Source of the DNA: Pseudoxanthomonas jiangsuensis
GTDB lineage: Bacteria; Pseudomonadota; Gammaproteobacteria; Xanthomonadales; Xanthomonadaceae
Length of the DNA stretch: 64,000 bases
Assembly (NCBI RefSeq): GCF_010093185.1
Contig: NZ_PDWL01000003.1
Coordinates: 62,001-126,000, forward strand
Direction: 5' to 3'
Of the stretch, positions 45,547 to 54,594 are shown in pieces. The position numbers and the translations under genes are program-made. The notes under the pieces are model-generated. The model was not told the DNA's origin. It saw only the letters and a list, made by a program, of their open reading frames with translations, and made no database searches. Position 1 is the stretch's first letter, and every line of letters starts with the position of its first letter.

Positions 45547-46278
45547 ATGCGGATCGAGGGCGAGACCGGCTTCGTCCTGCACGTGCGGCCCTGGCGCGAG
45601 ACCAGCCTGCTGGTGGAGGTGCTCAGCGCCGGCCACGGTCGCCTCGGCCTGGTCGCGCGCGGGGTGCAGTCGCCCAAGCGCCAGGTGCTGCGCGCGGCGC
45701 TGCAGCCGCTGCAGCACATCCGCTTCGACGCGGTGCTGGCCGGCGAACTGGCCCAGCTGCGCGCGGCCGAAGCGCTGGACGCCGCGCCACAGCTGGCCGG
45801 CGAAGCCCTGCTGGCGGCCTTCTACCTCAACGAACTGGTGCTGCGCCTGGCCCCGCGCCAGGACCCCTTGCCGGAACTGGACGCGGCCTACGCCCGCACC
45901 CGCGAGCGCCTGCGCGTGGCCGAGCCGCTGGCCTGGACCCTGCGCCGCTTCGAGCGCGACCTGCTCGAGGCGCTGGGCGTGGGCTTCGAGCTGCACTGCG
46001 ACGGCGACGGCGAGCCGATCGACCCGGCCGCGCGCTACCGCCTCGATCCCGAGCACGGCCCGCGCCGGCTGCTGAGCGACCGCGGCCAGGCCGAACGCAA
46101 AGCCGCCGCCACCGGCCGCGCCTTGCTGGCGCTGGCCGCGGGCCAGCGCCCCGACGCCGCCGACCTGGCCAGCCTGCGCCTGCCCCTGCGTGCGGTGCTG
46201 GCACACCACCTCGGCGCGCGCGGGCTGAAGTCCTGGGAGATGGCCGCCGCGCTTGGCCGGCTGGCGCCGCGCAGCTGA
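45547..46278 (+). CDS. recO: DNA repair protein RecO
   Basis: 243 residues. The N-terminal OB fold begins [23 protein letters not shown] and includes [14 protein letters not shown]; the rest is helical with [16 protein letters not shown]. No zinc-binding cysteine cluster is present, which is common in gammaproteobacterial RecO. It acts with RecR (11750) to load RecA on SSB-coated DNA. pdxJ, the usual next gene, is missing here. Confidence 0.92.
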   Translation: MRIEGETGFVLHVRPWRETSLLVEVLSAGHGRLGLVARGVQSPKRQVLRAALQPLQHIRFDAVLAGELAQLRAAEALDAAPQLAGEALLAAFYLNELVLRLAPRQDPLPELDAAYARTRERLRVAEPLAWTLRRFERDLLEALGVGFELHCDGDGEPIDPAARYRLDPEHGPRRLLSDRGQAERKAAATGRALLALAAGQRPDAADLASLRLPLRAVLAHHLGARGLKSWEMAAALGRLAPRS

Positions 46279-46287
46279 CGGCGCCGC

Positions 46288-46293
46288 TAGAAT
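46288..46293 (+). promoter_or_regulatory. Possible -10 (TAGAAT) six bases before the GNAT gene
   Basis: The sequence CCGCTAGAATCC-x-C-x-CATGCC here is nearly the same as at 52616-52633 before nnrD. No -35 is evident. It suggests a leaderless mRNA. Confidence 0.45.
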
Positions 46294-46299
46294 CCCCGC

Positions 46300-46914
46300 A
46301 TGCCTTCCACCCCGGAAATCCGCCGCCTGAGCGGCGCCGCGATCGCACCCTGGCTGGACGAGGTCGCGTGCCTGCGGGTCGCGGTGTTCCGCGACTGGCC
46401 CTACCTCTACGAGGGCGATAGCGACGGCGAATACGAGCGCCAGTACCTGGCGACCTACGCGGCCTCGCCCGACAGCGTGCTGGTGCTGGCGCTGGACGGA
46501 ACGCGGGTGGTCGGCGCCTCCACCGGGCTGCCGCTGGCCGACGATCCGGAAAGCTACGGCGCGCCGCTGCGCCGGGCCGGGCTGCCGGTGGAGCAGGTGT
46601 TCTACTTCGGCGAGTCGGTGTTGCTGCCGGGCTATCGCGGCCTGGGCCTGGGCCACGCCTTCTTCGATCAGCGCGAGGTGCATGCGCGCGCGCTGGGCCG
46701 TTTCCGCTGGACCGCGTTCTGCGCTGTGGACCGCAGCCCGGACGATCCGCGGCGGCCGCCGGACTACCGCGCCAACGATTCGTTCTGGCACAAGCGCGGC
46801 TACGCGCGCCTGCCGGGTCTGACCACCTACATGCCCTGGAACGAGATCGACCGCGGCGAGATCGAGCATCCGCTGACCTTCTGGCTGCGCGACTGGCAGG
46901 CGGCACCGGCATGA
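46300..46914 (+). CDS. GNAT-family N-acetyltransferase
   Basis: 204 residues. FGESVLLPGYRGLGLGHAFFDQRE holds the acetyl-CoA pyrophosphate loop (R/Q-x-x-G-x-G/A type, YRGLGLG). SVLVLALDGTRVVGASTGLPL is the preceding beta-strand pair, and NDSFWHKRGYARLPGLTTYMPW the C-terminal strand. The substrate is unknown. The start of the nitrilase gene overlaps its stop by four bases, so the two enzymes may act on related amide or amine substrates. Confidence 0.82.
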   Translation: MPSTPEIRRLSGAAIAPWLDEVACLRVAVFRDWPYLYEGDSDGEYERQYLATYAASPDSVLVLALDGTRVVGASTGLPLADDPESYGAPLRRAGLPVEQVFYFGESVLLPGYRGLGLGHAFFDQREVHARALGRFRWTAFCAVDRSPDDPRRPPDYRANDSFWHKRGYARLPGLTTYMPWNEIDRGEIEHPLTFWLRDWQAAPA

Positions 46915-47792
46915 AGGTGGCAGTGTGCAAGTACCCGGTCGGCAGGCCACGGGATTTCCAGGCCTTCGCCGAGCGCCAGCGTCGCCTGCTGGAGGAAGCC
47001 GCCGCGCGCGGCGCCCAAGTGGCGGTGCTGCCCGAATACCTTTCTTTGGAACTGGCGGCCTTGTTCCCGGCGCAGGTGCACGCCGACCTGCACGCTTCGC
47101 TGGCGGCGATCCAGCCCCTGCGCGCGGCATGGCTGGAACTGTTCGCCGGCCTGGCGCGGCGCACCGGCATGCACGTGGTCGCGGGCAGTTTCCTGCTCGA
47201 TGCCGGCGGCGGCCGCTACCGCAACCGCAGCGACCTGTTCGCGCCCGGCGGTGGCCATGCCTGGCAGGACAAGCTGCAACTGACCGGGTTCGAGAAGGCC
47301 ACCGGAGTGATCGACGGCGGCGATGCGCTGAAGGTGGTCGACCTGGACGGCGTGCGCGCGGGCGTCTCGATCTGCTACGACAGCGAGTTCCCGTTGCCGG
47401 TGCGCGCGCAGTACGAGGCCGGCGCGCGCCTGTTGCTGGTGCCCAGCTGCACCGATACCGTCGCCGGCGCGACCCGGGTCCAGGTGGGCTGCCTGGCGCG
47501 GGCGCTGGAGAACCGGATGTTCGTGGCCCAGGCGGTGACCGCGGGCCAGGCGCGGTGGAGTCCGGCGCTGGACGAGAACACCGGCGAGGCCACGCTGTAC
47601 GCGCCGATGGATGCGGGCTTCCCGGCCGATGGGGTACTCGCCCGCACCCGCGGCGATGACGCGTGGGCGGTGGCGGATCTGGATTTCGACCTGCTGGAAG
47701 CCACGCGCGGCCGCGCCCAGGTCGCCAACGACCACGACTGGCCGGGCCAACTGCAGCCGGCGCTGGTGCGGGCGAGGCTGGAACCGCTGTAG
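46911..47792 (+). CDS. Carbon-nitrogen hydrolase (nitrilase superfamily)
   Basis: 293 residues. The catalytic Glu-Lys-Cys triad is visible: glutamate in LPEYLSLE, lysine in WQDKLQLTGFE and cysteine in GVSICYDSEFPLPVR. This arrangement is characteristic of amidases of the nitrilase superfamily. It lacks the long C-terminal extension of glutamine-dependent NAD synthetases and the membrane helices of apolipoprotein N-acyltransferase. The specific amide substrate cannot be told. Coupled to the GNAT gene upstream and convergent with the PAP2 gene. Confidence 0.88.
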   Translation: MKVAVCKYPVGRPRDFQAFAERQRRLLEEAAARGAQVAVLPEYLSLELAALFPAQVHADLHASLAAIQPLRAAWLELFAGLARRTGMHVVAGSFLLDAGGGRYRNRSDLFAPGGGHAWQDKLQLTGFEKATGVIDGGDALKVVDLDGVRAGVSICYDSEFPLPVRAQYEAGARLLLVPSCTDTVAGATRVQVGCLARALENRMFVAQAVTAGQARWSPALDENTGEATLYAPMDAGFPADGVLARTRGDDAWAVADLDFDLLEATRGRAQVANDHDWPGQLQPALVRARLEPL

Positions 47793-47808
47793 CCGCGCCG
47801 CGCTGCGT

Positions 47809-48390
47809 CTACAGCAGCGATCCGATCCAGAGCGAGATGCCGGCCAGCAGCGAGCCGATCGCCGTCGCCGCCAGCACGTCGCTGGGATAGTGCAGGCCCA
47901 GCACCACCCGCGACACCGCCACCGAGGCGGTGAACGGCACCAGCAGTACCGCCAGCCACGGGTAATAAGCCAGGGCCACGGTGGTGAACGCGACCGCGTG
48001 CAGGGTGTGGCCGGAGGGGAAGCTGAACTCGTCCAGCGGCGCGACCCAGGCCTGGATCCGGCCGTCGGCGGCGAACGGGCGCGGGCGGCGGGTCCAGCGC
48101 TTGAGGACCTTGTACAGGCTCAGGGCGACCACGCCGATCAGGGCCAGGTGCAACGAGGCGCGCAGGCCGGACAGGCCGTCGAACAGCACCAGGGCACCCA
48201 TCAGCGCGTACCAGAACACGCCGTCGCCGAGCCGGCTGATGGCGGCGAAGTAGCGGCGGACCATGCCGCGCGCGCCCCAGCGGTTGGCGCGCACGCACCA
48301 GCCGCGGTCGCGGGCGCGCAGGCGCGCGGTGCGCCTGCGTCGCGCGGGGACGAAAACCGGGTGGGCGTTTTCAGGCTGCGAGATCGGCAT
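47809..48390 (-). CDS. PAP2-family membrane phosphatase
   Basis: 193 residues, about five membrane helices. The three phosphatase motifs are present: KRWTRRPRPF, PSGHT and SRVVLGLHYPSDV (K-x6-RP, PSGH, SR-x5-H-x3-D). It dephosphorylates a lipid phosphate or pyrophosphate such as phosphatidate or undecaprenyl pyrophosphate in the inner membrane. The 50-residue N-terminus is arginine-rich. It overlaps the end of the upstream GT4 gene by 20 bases and is probably translated from the same mRNA. Confidence 0.88.
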   Translation of the reverse strand: MPISQPENAHPVFVPARRRRTARLRARDRGWCVRANRWGARGMVRRYFAAISRLGDGVFWYALMGALVLFDGLSGLRASLHLALIGVVALSLYKVLKRWTRRPRPFAADGRIQAWVAPLDEFSFPSGHTLHAVAFTTVALAYYPWLAVLLVPFTASVAVSRVVLGLHYPSDVLAATAIGSLLAGISLWIGSLL

Positions 48391-49522
48391 GGCGCTCTCC
48401 CCGGCGGGCCAGTCCCGCCAGCAGCGAATCGAAGTCGGCGGCGACCTGCTCCGGGCGCAGGCGCAGCATCGCGGCGCGGGCGGCGATGCCCATCGTCCGC
48501 AGGGCGTCGTCGTCGCCGGCCAGGCGCACGGCGGCGGCGAGGAAGCCGGCATCGTCGCTGGCCAGGGCGCCGTGCACGCCGTCGCGCAGGTGTTCGCGCG
48601 CGGCGCCGGAATCGAAGGCCACGGTCGGCACGCCGCTGGCCATCGCTTCCAGGGTGACGTTGCCGAAGGTCTCGCTGCGGCTGGGGAACAGGAACAGGTC
48701 GCCGCTGGCGAAATGCCGGGCCAGTTCGGTGCCGCGCTGGATGCCGCAGAACACGAAGTCGGGGTTGGCCCGCGCCAGTGCCTCGCGTGCCGGGCCGTCG
48801 CCAACCCAGACGAAGCGGGCATCGGGCCTGCGCGCCTGGATCGCGCGGAACGCGCGCACCGCCAGGTCGAGGTTCTTCTCCGGGGCGATCCGGCCGACGT
48901 GGATCGCGACCAGGCTGTCGCGGCCTGCGCCCCAGCGCGCGCGCAGTGCGTCGTCGCGCAGCGCCGGCGACAGCTGGGCGCTGTCGACCGCGCGCGCCAG
49001 CCGCACCACCCGCTGGAAACCGCGCTGCTGCAGGAAATCGGCCAGTTCGGCGGTCGGCACCAGGGTGGCGTCGGCGCGGTTGTGGAAGCGCCGCATCCAG
49101 GCCAGGGCGGTGCCTTCCAGCCAGGGCAGGCCGTAGTCGGCCATGTAGTGGTCGAAGCGGGTGTGGAAGCCGGAGGCCACCGGGATCCCGAGGCGGGTGG
49201 CCGCGCGCAGGGCCGACCAGCCCAGCGGGCCTTCGGTGGCCACGTAGACCGCGTCCGGCGGCGAGCCGGTCCAGTGCCGCGAAAGCAGGCGGGTGGCCGG
49301 CAGGCCGAAGCGCAGGCCCGGATAGCGCGGCAGGGCCGCGCCGCGCACCCGCAGCGTCGCCAGCGCGCCTTCGTCGGCATCGGCGGTGTCCGTGGCCTGC
49401 CGCGGCCGCACTACTTCCACTGCGTGGCCGCGCGCGAGCAGGCCCTGGGCCAGGCCCTGCACGGTCAGGGCGACGCCGTTGACCTCCGGCGGCCAAGTTT
49501 CGGTGACGAGGGCGTAGCGCAT
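48371..49522 (-). CDS. Glycosyltransferase family 4, mannosyltransferase-like
   Basis: 383 residues. GT-B fold: the N-terminal MRYALVTETWPPEVNGVALTV is that of the MgtA/PimB-like alpha-mannosyltransferases, with SGFHTRFDHYMADYG as an acceptor-side motif. The donor-site domain has VGRIAPEKNLDLAVRAF and FPSRSETFGNVTLEAMASGVP, the E-x7-E motif. In related bacteria such enzymes mannosylate diacylglycerol or other lipids. That fits the downstream PAP2 phosphatase, which could generate diacylglycerol; this link is inference. Confidence 0.87.
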   Translation of the reverse strand: MRYALVTETWPPEVNGVALTVQGLAQGLLARGHAVEVVRPRQATDTADADEGALATLRVRGAALPRYPGLRFGLPATRLLSRHWTGSPPDAVYVATEGPLGWSALRAATRLGIPVASGFHTRFDHYMADYGLPWLEGTALAWMRRFHNRADATLVPTAELADFLQQRGFQRVVRLARAVDSAQLSPALRDDALRARWGAGRDSLVAIHVGRIAPEKNLDLAVRAFRAIQARRPDARFVWVGDGPAREALARANPDFVFCGIQRGTELARHFASGDLFLFPSRSETFGNVTLEAMASGVPTVAFDSGAAREHLRDGVHGALASDDAGFLAAAVRLAGDDDALRTMGIAARAAMLRLRPEQVAADFDSLLAGLARRGERHADLAA

Positions 49523-49622
49523 GCGCGGCGGCTCCGGTTTTGCGCAGCCTGCGCCGGGCGCGTGCCTGTGCGGTTACGCCCGGATGACCGTGATGTGACG
49601 CGAGGCCGGTTGTCCGTTTTCC

Positions 49623-50978
49623 TCATGCGTCGGGGATGTCGGGTCGCACCTCGTCCACCGTCACCGCCAGCACGCCGTCGCGCACGCGGGCCTGCAGGCG
49701 ATCGCCCGGCGCGGCCTCGGCGACCGAGTGCAGCAGCCGGCCGTCGTCGGCGCGGCTGAGGATGGAATAGCCGCGGGTGACGGTGGCCAGCGGGCTGCAG
49801 GCTTCCAGCGACCGGGCCAGGGCGCGCAGCTTGAGCGCGTCGCGCTGGAGCACGCGGGCGACGGCCGCCTGCGGCCGCGGCTGCAGGCGCTGCAGCCGGG
49901 CCTGGAGCTGGGCCAGGCTGCGCGCGGGATGGTGCGCGCGCAGCACCGCGGCGGCGTGCCGCAGCTGCGCATGGCGGGCCTGCAGGCGCTCGCGCCAGAG
50001 CGCGTCCAGGCGCCGGCGCAGGCCGTCCTGGCGCTGGCGCAAGGCCAGCAGCCGGGCCTGCGGGGACTGCGCCTGCAGCCGCAGGGCGGCGCGGTCGGCG
50101 CTTTGCATCGCCTGGCGCAGGCGATGGCGCTGGAGCGTGGCCAGCCGGGCCTGCAGGGCGCGCAGCCGGGCCTGCAGGTCGCGGCGGTCGGGCACCAGCA
50201 GTTCGGCGGCGACCGAGGGCGTGGGTGCGCGCACGTCGGCGGCGAAATCGGCCAGGGTGAAGTCGGTCTCGTGGCCGACGGCCGACACCACCGGTACCGG
50301 CGAGGCGGCGATCGCGCGCACCAGGCGTTCGTCGTTGAACGCCCACAGGTCCTCCAGCGAGCCGCCGCCGCGGGCGAGCAGCACGGCGTCGTAGCGGCCG
50401 CTGGCGCCGGCGCGGCGCAGCAGGTCGGCGATCTGCGCGGCGGCGGTCTCGCCCTGGACCAGGCTGGGCAGGATCTCGACGTCGAGCAGCGGGCAGCGGC
50501 GGGACAGGACGCTGAGGACGTCGCGCACGGCGGCGCCGGTGGGCGAGGTGATCACGGCTAGGCGCCGGGTGAAGGCGGGCAGGGGACGCTTGCGCGCGGG
50601 GTCGAACAGGCCCTCGGCTTCCAACTTCGATTTGAGCGCTTCGAAAGCGCGGCGCAGGGCACCTTCGCCGGCTTCCTCCATGTGGTCGAGGACGAGCTGG
50701 TAGTCGCCGCGGGCTTCGTACAGGGTGAGGCGTCCGCGGCCGAGGACCTTCAACCCTTCGCGCGGGACGAACTTCAGCCACTGGCTCTTGGGCTTGAACA
50801 TGGCGCAGCGCACCTGGGCGCGCGCGTCCTTGAGGGTGAAGTAGAGGTGGCCCGAGCCGGGGCGGGTGATGTTGCCCAGCTCGCCTTCGACCCAGAGCAG
50901 GGGGAAGGCGCTTTCGAGCAGGTCGCGGGCCAGGGTGTTGAGCTGGCTCGGGGTCAGGACGGGATTCTGCTCGGACAT
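49623..50978 (-). CDS. xseA: Exodeoxyribonuclease VII large subunit
   Basis: 451 residues. It begins [25 protein letters not shown], followed by the OB-fold ([22 protein letters not shown]). The central catalytic domain has [46 protein letters not shown] and [25 protein letters not shown] long coiled coil rich in Arg, Gln and Leu fills residues ~260-380. With XseB it degrades single-stranded DNA into oligonucleotides. xseB is not in the window. Confidence 0.95.
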   Translation of the reverse strand: MSEQNPVLTPSQLNTLARDLLESAFPLLWVEGELGNITRPGSGHLYFTLKDARAQVRCAMFKPKSQWLKFVPREGLKVLGRGRLTLYEARGDYQLVLDHMEEAGEGALRRAFEALKSKLEAEGLFDPARKRPLPAFTRRLAVITSPTGAAVRDVLSVLSRRCPLLDVEILPSLVQGETAAAQIADLLRRAGASGRYDAVLLARGGGSLEDLWAFNDERLVRAIAASPVPVVSAVGHETDFTLADFAADVRAPTPSVAAELLVPDRRDLQARLRALQARLATLQRHRLRQAMQSADRAALRLQAQSPQARLLALRQRQDGLRRRLDALWRERLQARHAQLRHAAAVLRAHHPARSLAQLQARLQRLQPRPQAAVARVLQRDALKLRALARSLEACSPLATVTRGYSILSRADDGRLLHSVAEAAPGDRLQARVRDGVLAVTVDEVRPDIPDA

Positions 50979-51146
50979 CGGACGCGCGCAGGCGGCGGGA
51001 CAGGATAGCGCGATGGAGAGAGTGGCGCCGTACGGGCGGTGAGGCGGTAGGAAGCGCGGCCGCAAGCCAAAGGCAACGGCGGAAGCATCGGGTCTGGCCG
51101 GCTTCGGGCTGAGCCGCGGCGAACCGGCCGTGTTGCGGCCGCTCGG

Positions 51147-51192
51147 GCGCACATCCATGTGCGCACTCGCTACCGCGGACATCCCTGTCCGC
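51147..51192. repeat. Two linked hairpins, CATCC(A/C)TG type
   Basis: GCGCACAT-CC-ATGTGCGC (51147-51164) and GCGGACA-TCCC-TGTCCGC (51175-51192) are separated by ten bases. Both carry CATCC-TG at the tip, so they look like variants of one module. Confidence 0.7.
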
Positions 51193-51257
51193 TGCCCCGA
51201 CACAACCGGTCCGCCGCGTCTTCCGCGCGCTGGAAGTTCAGGACTTCTATGACCGTC

Positions 51258-51277
51258 GTCCCGGCGAACGCCGGGAC
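51258..51277. repeat. Palindrome with nine-base arms
   Basis: GTCCCGGCG-AA-CGCCGGGAC is a perfect palindrome with a two-base loop. Sequences of this kind are widespread short intergenic palindromes in GC-rich proteobacteria. Confidence 0.7.
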
Positions 51278-51302
51278 CCAGTGCCTTCGCTCCGCTCCAC
51301 CC

Positions 51303-51409
51303 TGTAGGAGCCAGTCTTACCGGCGACCGTGGAGGCGGACGCATCGTTGGCACCCGGTTTCACGCAGACGCTTCCACCATGGCGGTCGCCGGCAAGACCG
51401 GCTCCTACA
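51303..51409. repeat. REPIN-like inverted pair
   Basis: TGTAGGAGCCAGTCTTACCG at 51303 continues into GCGACCG. The reverse complement of 51383-51409 reads TGTAGGAGCCGGTCTTGCCG and then GCGACCG, differing at two of 27 positions. The pair is separated by 53 bases. The layout matches REP doublets (REPINs). Confidence 0.78.
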
Positions 51410-51502
51410 AAAGGCAGGGAATCCGGAAGAGCAGAAGTACCAGAAGCGGTGCACTGCAGACCCAGGGCACGGCGGCCCCGCCCGAAGCCAGCGCTTTTGC
51501 TC

Positions 51503-52594
51503 TCAGGTGTCAGACAAAGCATGCCGCTCCAGCGCCCACTGCACATGCTCGCGCACCAGCGGCGAGGCGTGGTCGCGGCGGGAGGCCAGCGCGGCGAGGG
51601 TCTCGGGCGTGGTCGGCGCATTGCCCAGGGCCACGGCGATGTTGCGCAGCCAGCGTTCGTGGCCGCTGCGGCGGATCGGGCTGCCTTCGGTGCGGCGCAG
51701 GAATTCGTCCTCGTCCCAGGCGAACAGCTGCGCCAGCGACGCGGTGTCCAGGTCGTTGCGGGCGCGGAAATCCGGCTCGTCGGTGCGCCGGGCGAACTTG
51801 TTCCAGGGGCAGACCAGCTGGCAGTCGTCGCAGCCGAAGATCCGGTTGCCGATCGCCGGCCGCAGTTCCTCCGGGATCGGGCCGTCATGCTCGATGGTCA
51901 GGTAGGAGATGCAGCGCCGCGCGTCGAGCCGGTGCGGGGCGACGATCGCCTGGGTCGGGCAGACCTCGATGCAGCGCACGCAGCTGCCGCAGTGCGCGCT
52001 GGCCGGCGGATCGACCGGCAAGGGCAGGTCGACGTAGATCTCGCCGAGGAAGAACCAGGAGCCCCCATCCTTGTCGATCAGGCAGGTGTGCTTGCCGATC
52101 CAGCCCAGCCCCGCGTTGCGCGCCAGCGCGCGCTCCAGCACCGGCGCCGAATCGACGAACACGCGGTGGCCGAACGGACCCACCTCCTGCTGCAGACGCT
52201 CGGCCAGCTTCTGCAGGCGGTTGCGCATCAGCTTGTGGTAGTCGCGGCCCAGGGCGTAGCGGGCGACGTAGGCGCGCGCGCCGTCGCGCAGGGTGTCCCA
52301 GGCTTCGTCGCCGTCGTTGCGGCCGTAGTCCAGGCCGACCGAGATCACCCGCAAAGTTCCCGGGATCAATTCCTGCGGACGGCTGCGCTTGTCGCCGTGC
52401 TGGGCCATCCACGCCATCGTCCCGTACAGGCCCTGGGCCAGCCAGTCGCGCAGGTGGTCCTCGTCCTCGCCCAGCTCGATGCCGGCGATGCCGCAGCGCT
52501 GGAACCCGAACTCGCGTGCCAGCGCCCGCACGCGCGTGGCCATCGCCAGCGGGTCGGCAGGCGTCATGGCGGGCAGGGGCGCGGCGGAGGACAT
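51503..52594 (-). CDS. queG: Epoxyqueuosine reductase
   Basis: 363 residues. Cobalamin- and iron-sulfur-dependent enzyme for the last step of queuosine synthesis in tRNA. Signatures are VDSAPVLERALARNAGLGW-IGKHT, the ferredoxin-like clusters CGSCVRCIEVCP and CDDCQLVCPWN, and the CISYLTIEHDG segment between them. A C-terminal HEAT-like helical region (GHERWLRNIAVALGNAP) follows. The ATG at 52594 lies six bases from a perfect TATAAT. It is divergent from nnrD with only 36 bases between starts. Confidence 0.95.
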   Translation of the reverse strand: MSSAAPLPAMTPADPLAMATRVRALAREFGFQRCGIAGIELGEDEDHLRDWLAQGLYGTMAWMAQHGDKRSRPQELIPGTLRVISVGLDYGRNDGDEAWDTLRDGARAYVARYALGRDYHKLMRNRLQKLAERLQQEVGPFGHRVFVDSAPVLERALARNAGLGWIGKHTCLIDKDGGSWFFLGEIYVDLPLPVDPPASAHCGSCVRCIEVCPTQAIVAPHRLDARRCISYLTIEHDGPIPEELRPAIGNRIFGCDDCQLVCPWNKFARRTDEPDFRARNDLDTASLAQLFAWDEDEFLRRTEGSPIRRSGHERWLRNIAVALGNAPTTPETLAALASRRDHASPLVREHVQWALERHALSDT

Positions 52595-52600
52595 GGCGGA

Positions 52601-52606
52601 ATTATA
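52601..52606 (-). promoter_or_regulatory. Perfect -10 (TATAAT) six bases before queG
   Basis: TATAAT on the minus strand is followed by TCCGCC and then the queG ATG. A transcript from it would start at or beside the ATG. The -35 is poor (GGTGGA at 17-base spacing). Confidence 0.5.
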
Positions 52607-52618
52607 GGAGCCGGCCGC

Positions 52619-52624
52619 TAGAAT
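52619..52624 (+). promoter_or_regulatory. -10-like TAGAAT six bases before nnrD
   Basis: TAGAAT-CCACCC-ATG. It mirrors the queG arrangement on the other strand within the same 36 bases. Confidence 0.45.
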
Positions 52625-52630
52625 CCACCC

Positions 52631-54133
52631 ATGCCCACGCCTGCATTCCCGCTGTACGCCACCGCCGCCGCGCGCGCGATCGACCGCCGCGCCACCGCCG
52701 ACCTCGGCGGCGACGGCTACCTGCTGATGCAGCGCGCCGGCCTGGCCGCCTGGCGGCTCCTGCTGCAGCGCTGGCCGCAGGCGCAGCGGATCGTGGTCGC
52801 CTGCGGCAGTGGCAACAACGGTGGCGACGGCTACGTGCTGGCGCGATTGGCGTTGCAGTCCGGGCGGCGGGTGCGGGTGCTGCATCCGCGCGATGGCGGT
52901 CCGCGCACGCCGCTGGCGCAGCGCGCCTGCACCGACTATCTGGCGGCCGGCGGACAGGTGGAACTGTTTCCAGCGCCGCTGGACGATGCCGACGTGCTGG
53001 TCGATGCGGTGTTGGGCATCGGCCTGGAGCAGGCGCCTCGCGCGGAACTGGCGGCCCTGCTGCAGGCACTGGATGCGGCGCCCGCACCGCTGCTGGCGCT
53101 GGACGTACCGAGCGGCGTCGATGCCGGACGCGGCAGCGTGCCCGGCGCGGCCGTGCGCGCCGACTGCACCCTGCAGTTCATCGTCGCCCACGCCGGCCTG
53201 CACACCGGCGCCGCGCGCGAACACACCGGCGAACTGCTGCTGGACGCGCTGGACGTGGAGGCGTCGCTTTACGCCGCCGGCGCGCCGGCGATGGCGGTAC
53301 TGCTGGCCGCCCCGGCCCTGCGCCACTGGCTGCCGCCGCGCCGCCTGGATACCCACAAGGGCGAATCGGGCCGGGTGCTGTGCGTGGGCGGCGACCACGG
53401 CGGTGGCGGCGCGGTCGCGCTGTGCGCCGAAGCGGCGTTGCGTGCCGGTGCCGGGCTGGTCGGCGTGGCCACCCGCCAGGCACACGTGGCCGCCCTGCTG
53501 TCGCGGCGCCCGGAAGCGATGGTGCGCGCGGTGGAGGAAGGCGATGCACTGGCGCCCTTGCTCGAAACCGCCGGCGTGGTCGCCTGCGGACCGGGCCTGG
53601 GCCAGCAGGCCTGGGGCCAGGCCCTGTATCGCGGCGTGCTCGCCAGCGGCCGCCCGCTGGTGCTCGACGCCGACGCGCTGAACCTGCTGGCGCACGGGCC
53701 GAGCGCGCCGGCCGACGCGATCCTCACTCCGCATCCCGGCGAAGCCGCGCGCCTGCTCGGCACGACCACCGCGGAGATCCAAAGCGATCGCTTCGGCGCC
53801 GCGCAGGCGCTGGCCGCGCGCTATGGCTGCGCGGTGGTGCTCAAGGGCGCCGGCACGATCGTCTCCGCGCCCGGGCGCCTGCCGCAGGTGCTGGATGCCG
53901 GCAATCCGGGGATGGCCACCGGCGGCATGGGCGACCTGCTCACCGGCACGATCGCGGCCATGCGTGCGCAGGGCCTACCGGCGTTCGAGGCGGCCTGCGC
54001 CGGCGCCCTGCTGCATTCGCTGGCCGGCGACGCGGCCGCGGCCGATGGCGGGCAACGCGGCCTGCTGCCGTCGGACCTGTTGCCATGGCTGCGCCGCCTG
54101 TCCAATCCCACGCCCACACGGGAACCGCACTGA
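52631..54133 (+). CDS. nnr: Bifunctional NAD(P)HX epimerase / ADP-dependent NAD(P)HX dehydratase
   Basis: 500 residues, two domains. The N-terminal YjeF_N epimerase (1-210) has GSGNNGGDGYVLARL and LDVPSGVDA. The C-terminal carbohydrate-kinase-like dehydratase has THKGESGRVLCVGGD, TPHPGEAARLLG, LKGAGTIVSAP and GNPGMATGGMGDLLTG, with the conserved catalytic aspartate. It repairs hydrated NADH and NADPH. tsaE follows with a one-base overlap (TGATG), the same order as in E. coli (yjeF-tsaE-amiB-mutL). Confidence 0.95.
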   Translation: MPTPAFPLYATAAARAIDRRATADLGGDGYLLMQRAGLAAWRLLLQRWPQAQRIVVACGSGNNGGDGYVLARLALQSGRRVRVLHPRDGGPRTPLAQRACTDYLAAGGQVELFPAPLDDADVLVDAVLGIGLEQAPRAELAALLQALDAAPAPLLALDVPSGVDAGRGSVPGAAVRADCTLQFIVAHAGLHTGAAREHTGELLLDALDVEASLYAAGAPAMAVLLAAPALRHWLPPRRLDTHKGESGRVLCVGGDHGGGGAVALCAEAALRAGAGLVGVATRQAHVAALLSRRPEAMVRAVEEGDALAPLLETAGVVACGPGLGQQAWGQALYRGVLASGRPLVLDADALNLLAHGPSAPADAILTPHPGEAARLLGTTTAEIQSDRFGAAQALAARYGCAVVLKGAGTIVSAPGRLPQVLDAGNPGMATGGMGDLLTGTIAAMRAQGLPAFEAACAGALLHSLAGDAAAADGGQRGLLPSDLLPWLRRLSNPTPTREPH

Positions 54134-54594
54134 TGCAGATCGAGCTGGCCGACAGCGACGCCACCGAAGCGCTGGGCCGCGCCCTGGCCACGACCCGGCC
54201 GCAACCGGCATCGGTACACCTGCACGGTGATCTCGGCGCGGGCAAGTCGACCCTGGCGCGCGCCCTGCTGCGCGAACTGGGCGTGGACGGGCCGATCCGC
54301 AGTCCGACCTACACCCTGGTCGAGCGCTACCCGGTACCCGGCGGCGAGGCCTGGCACCTGGACCTGTACCGGATCGGCGATGCCGGCGAACTGGATTTCC
54401 TCGGCCTGGACGGCGGCGAGGCGACTCTGTGGCTGGTCGAGTGGCCCGAGCGCGGCGCCAGGGCGCTAGCCGCGCCCGACCTGCGCATCCATCTGGCCCA
54501 GGCGGGCACGGGGCGCCTGGCCCGGCTGGAGGCGGCCTCGGCCGCGGGCGAGGCCTGGCTGGAGGCGCTTCCCGGCGCTGGCGGGCGGACCTGA
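54133..54594 (+). CDS. tsaE: tRNA threonylcarbamoyladenosine biosynthesis ATPase TsaE
   Basis: 153 residues. The P-loop is HGDLGAGKST (31-40), followed by the switch-like SPTYTLVERYP and WHLDLYRIGDAGELDFLGLD. It energises the TsaB-TsaD complex that makes t6A37 in tRNAs. The C-terminus has a short extension (AGEAWLEALPGAGGRT). The amiC gene begins 162 bases later. Confidence 0.95.
   Translation: MQIELADSDATEALGRALATTRPQPASVHLHGDLGAGKSTLARALLRELGVDGPIRSPTYTLVERYPVPGGEAWHLDLYRIGDAGELDFLGLDGGEATLWLVEWPERGARALAAPDLRIHLAQAGTGRLARLEAASAAGEAWLEALPGAGGRT

Larger units (their letters stand above)
50979..51502. other. Repeat-rich intergenic region between xseA and queG
   Basis: 524 bases without a supported gene. 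It contains, in order, two hairpins of one type (51147-51192), a palindrome (51258-51277) and an inverted pair of 27-base REP-like sequences (51303-51409). The first ~165 bases next to the xseA start should include its promoter; none was clearly recognised. Confidence 0.75.
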
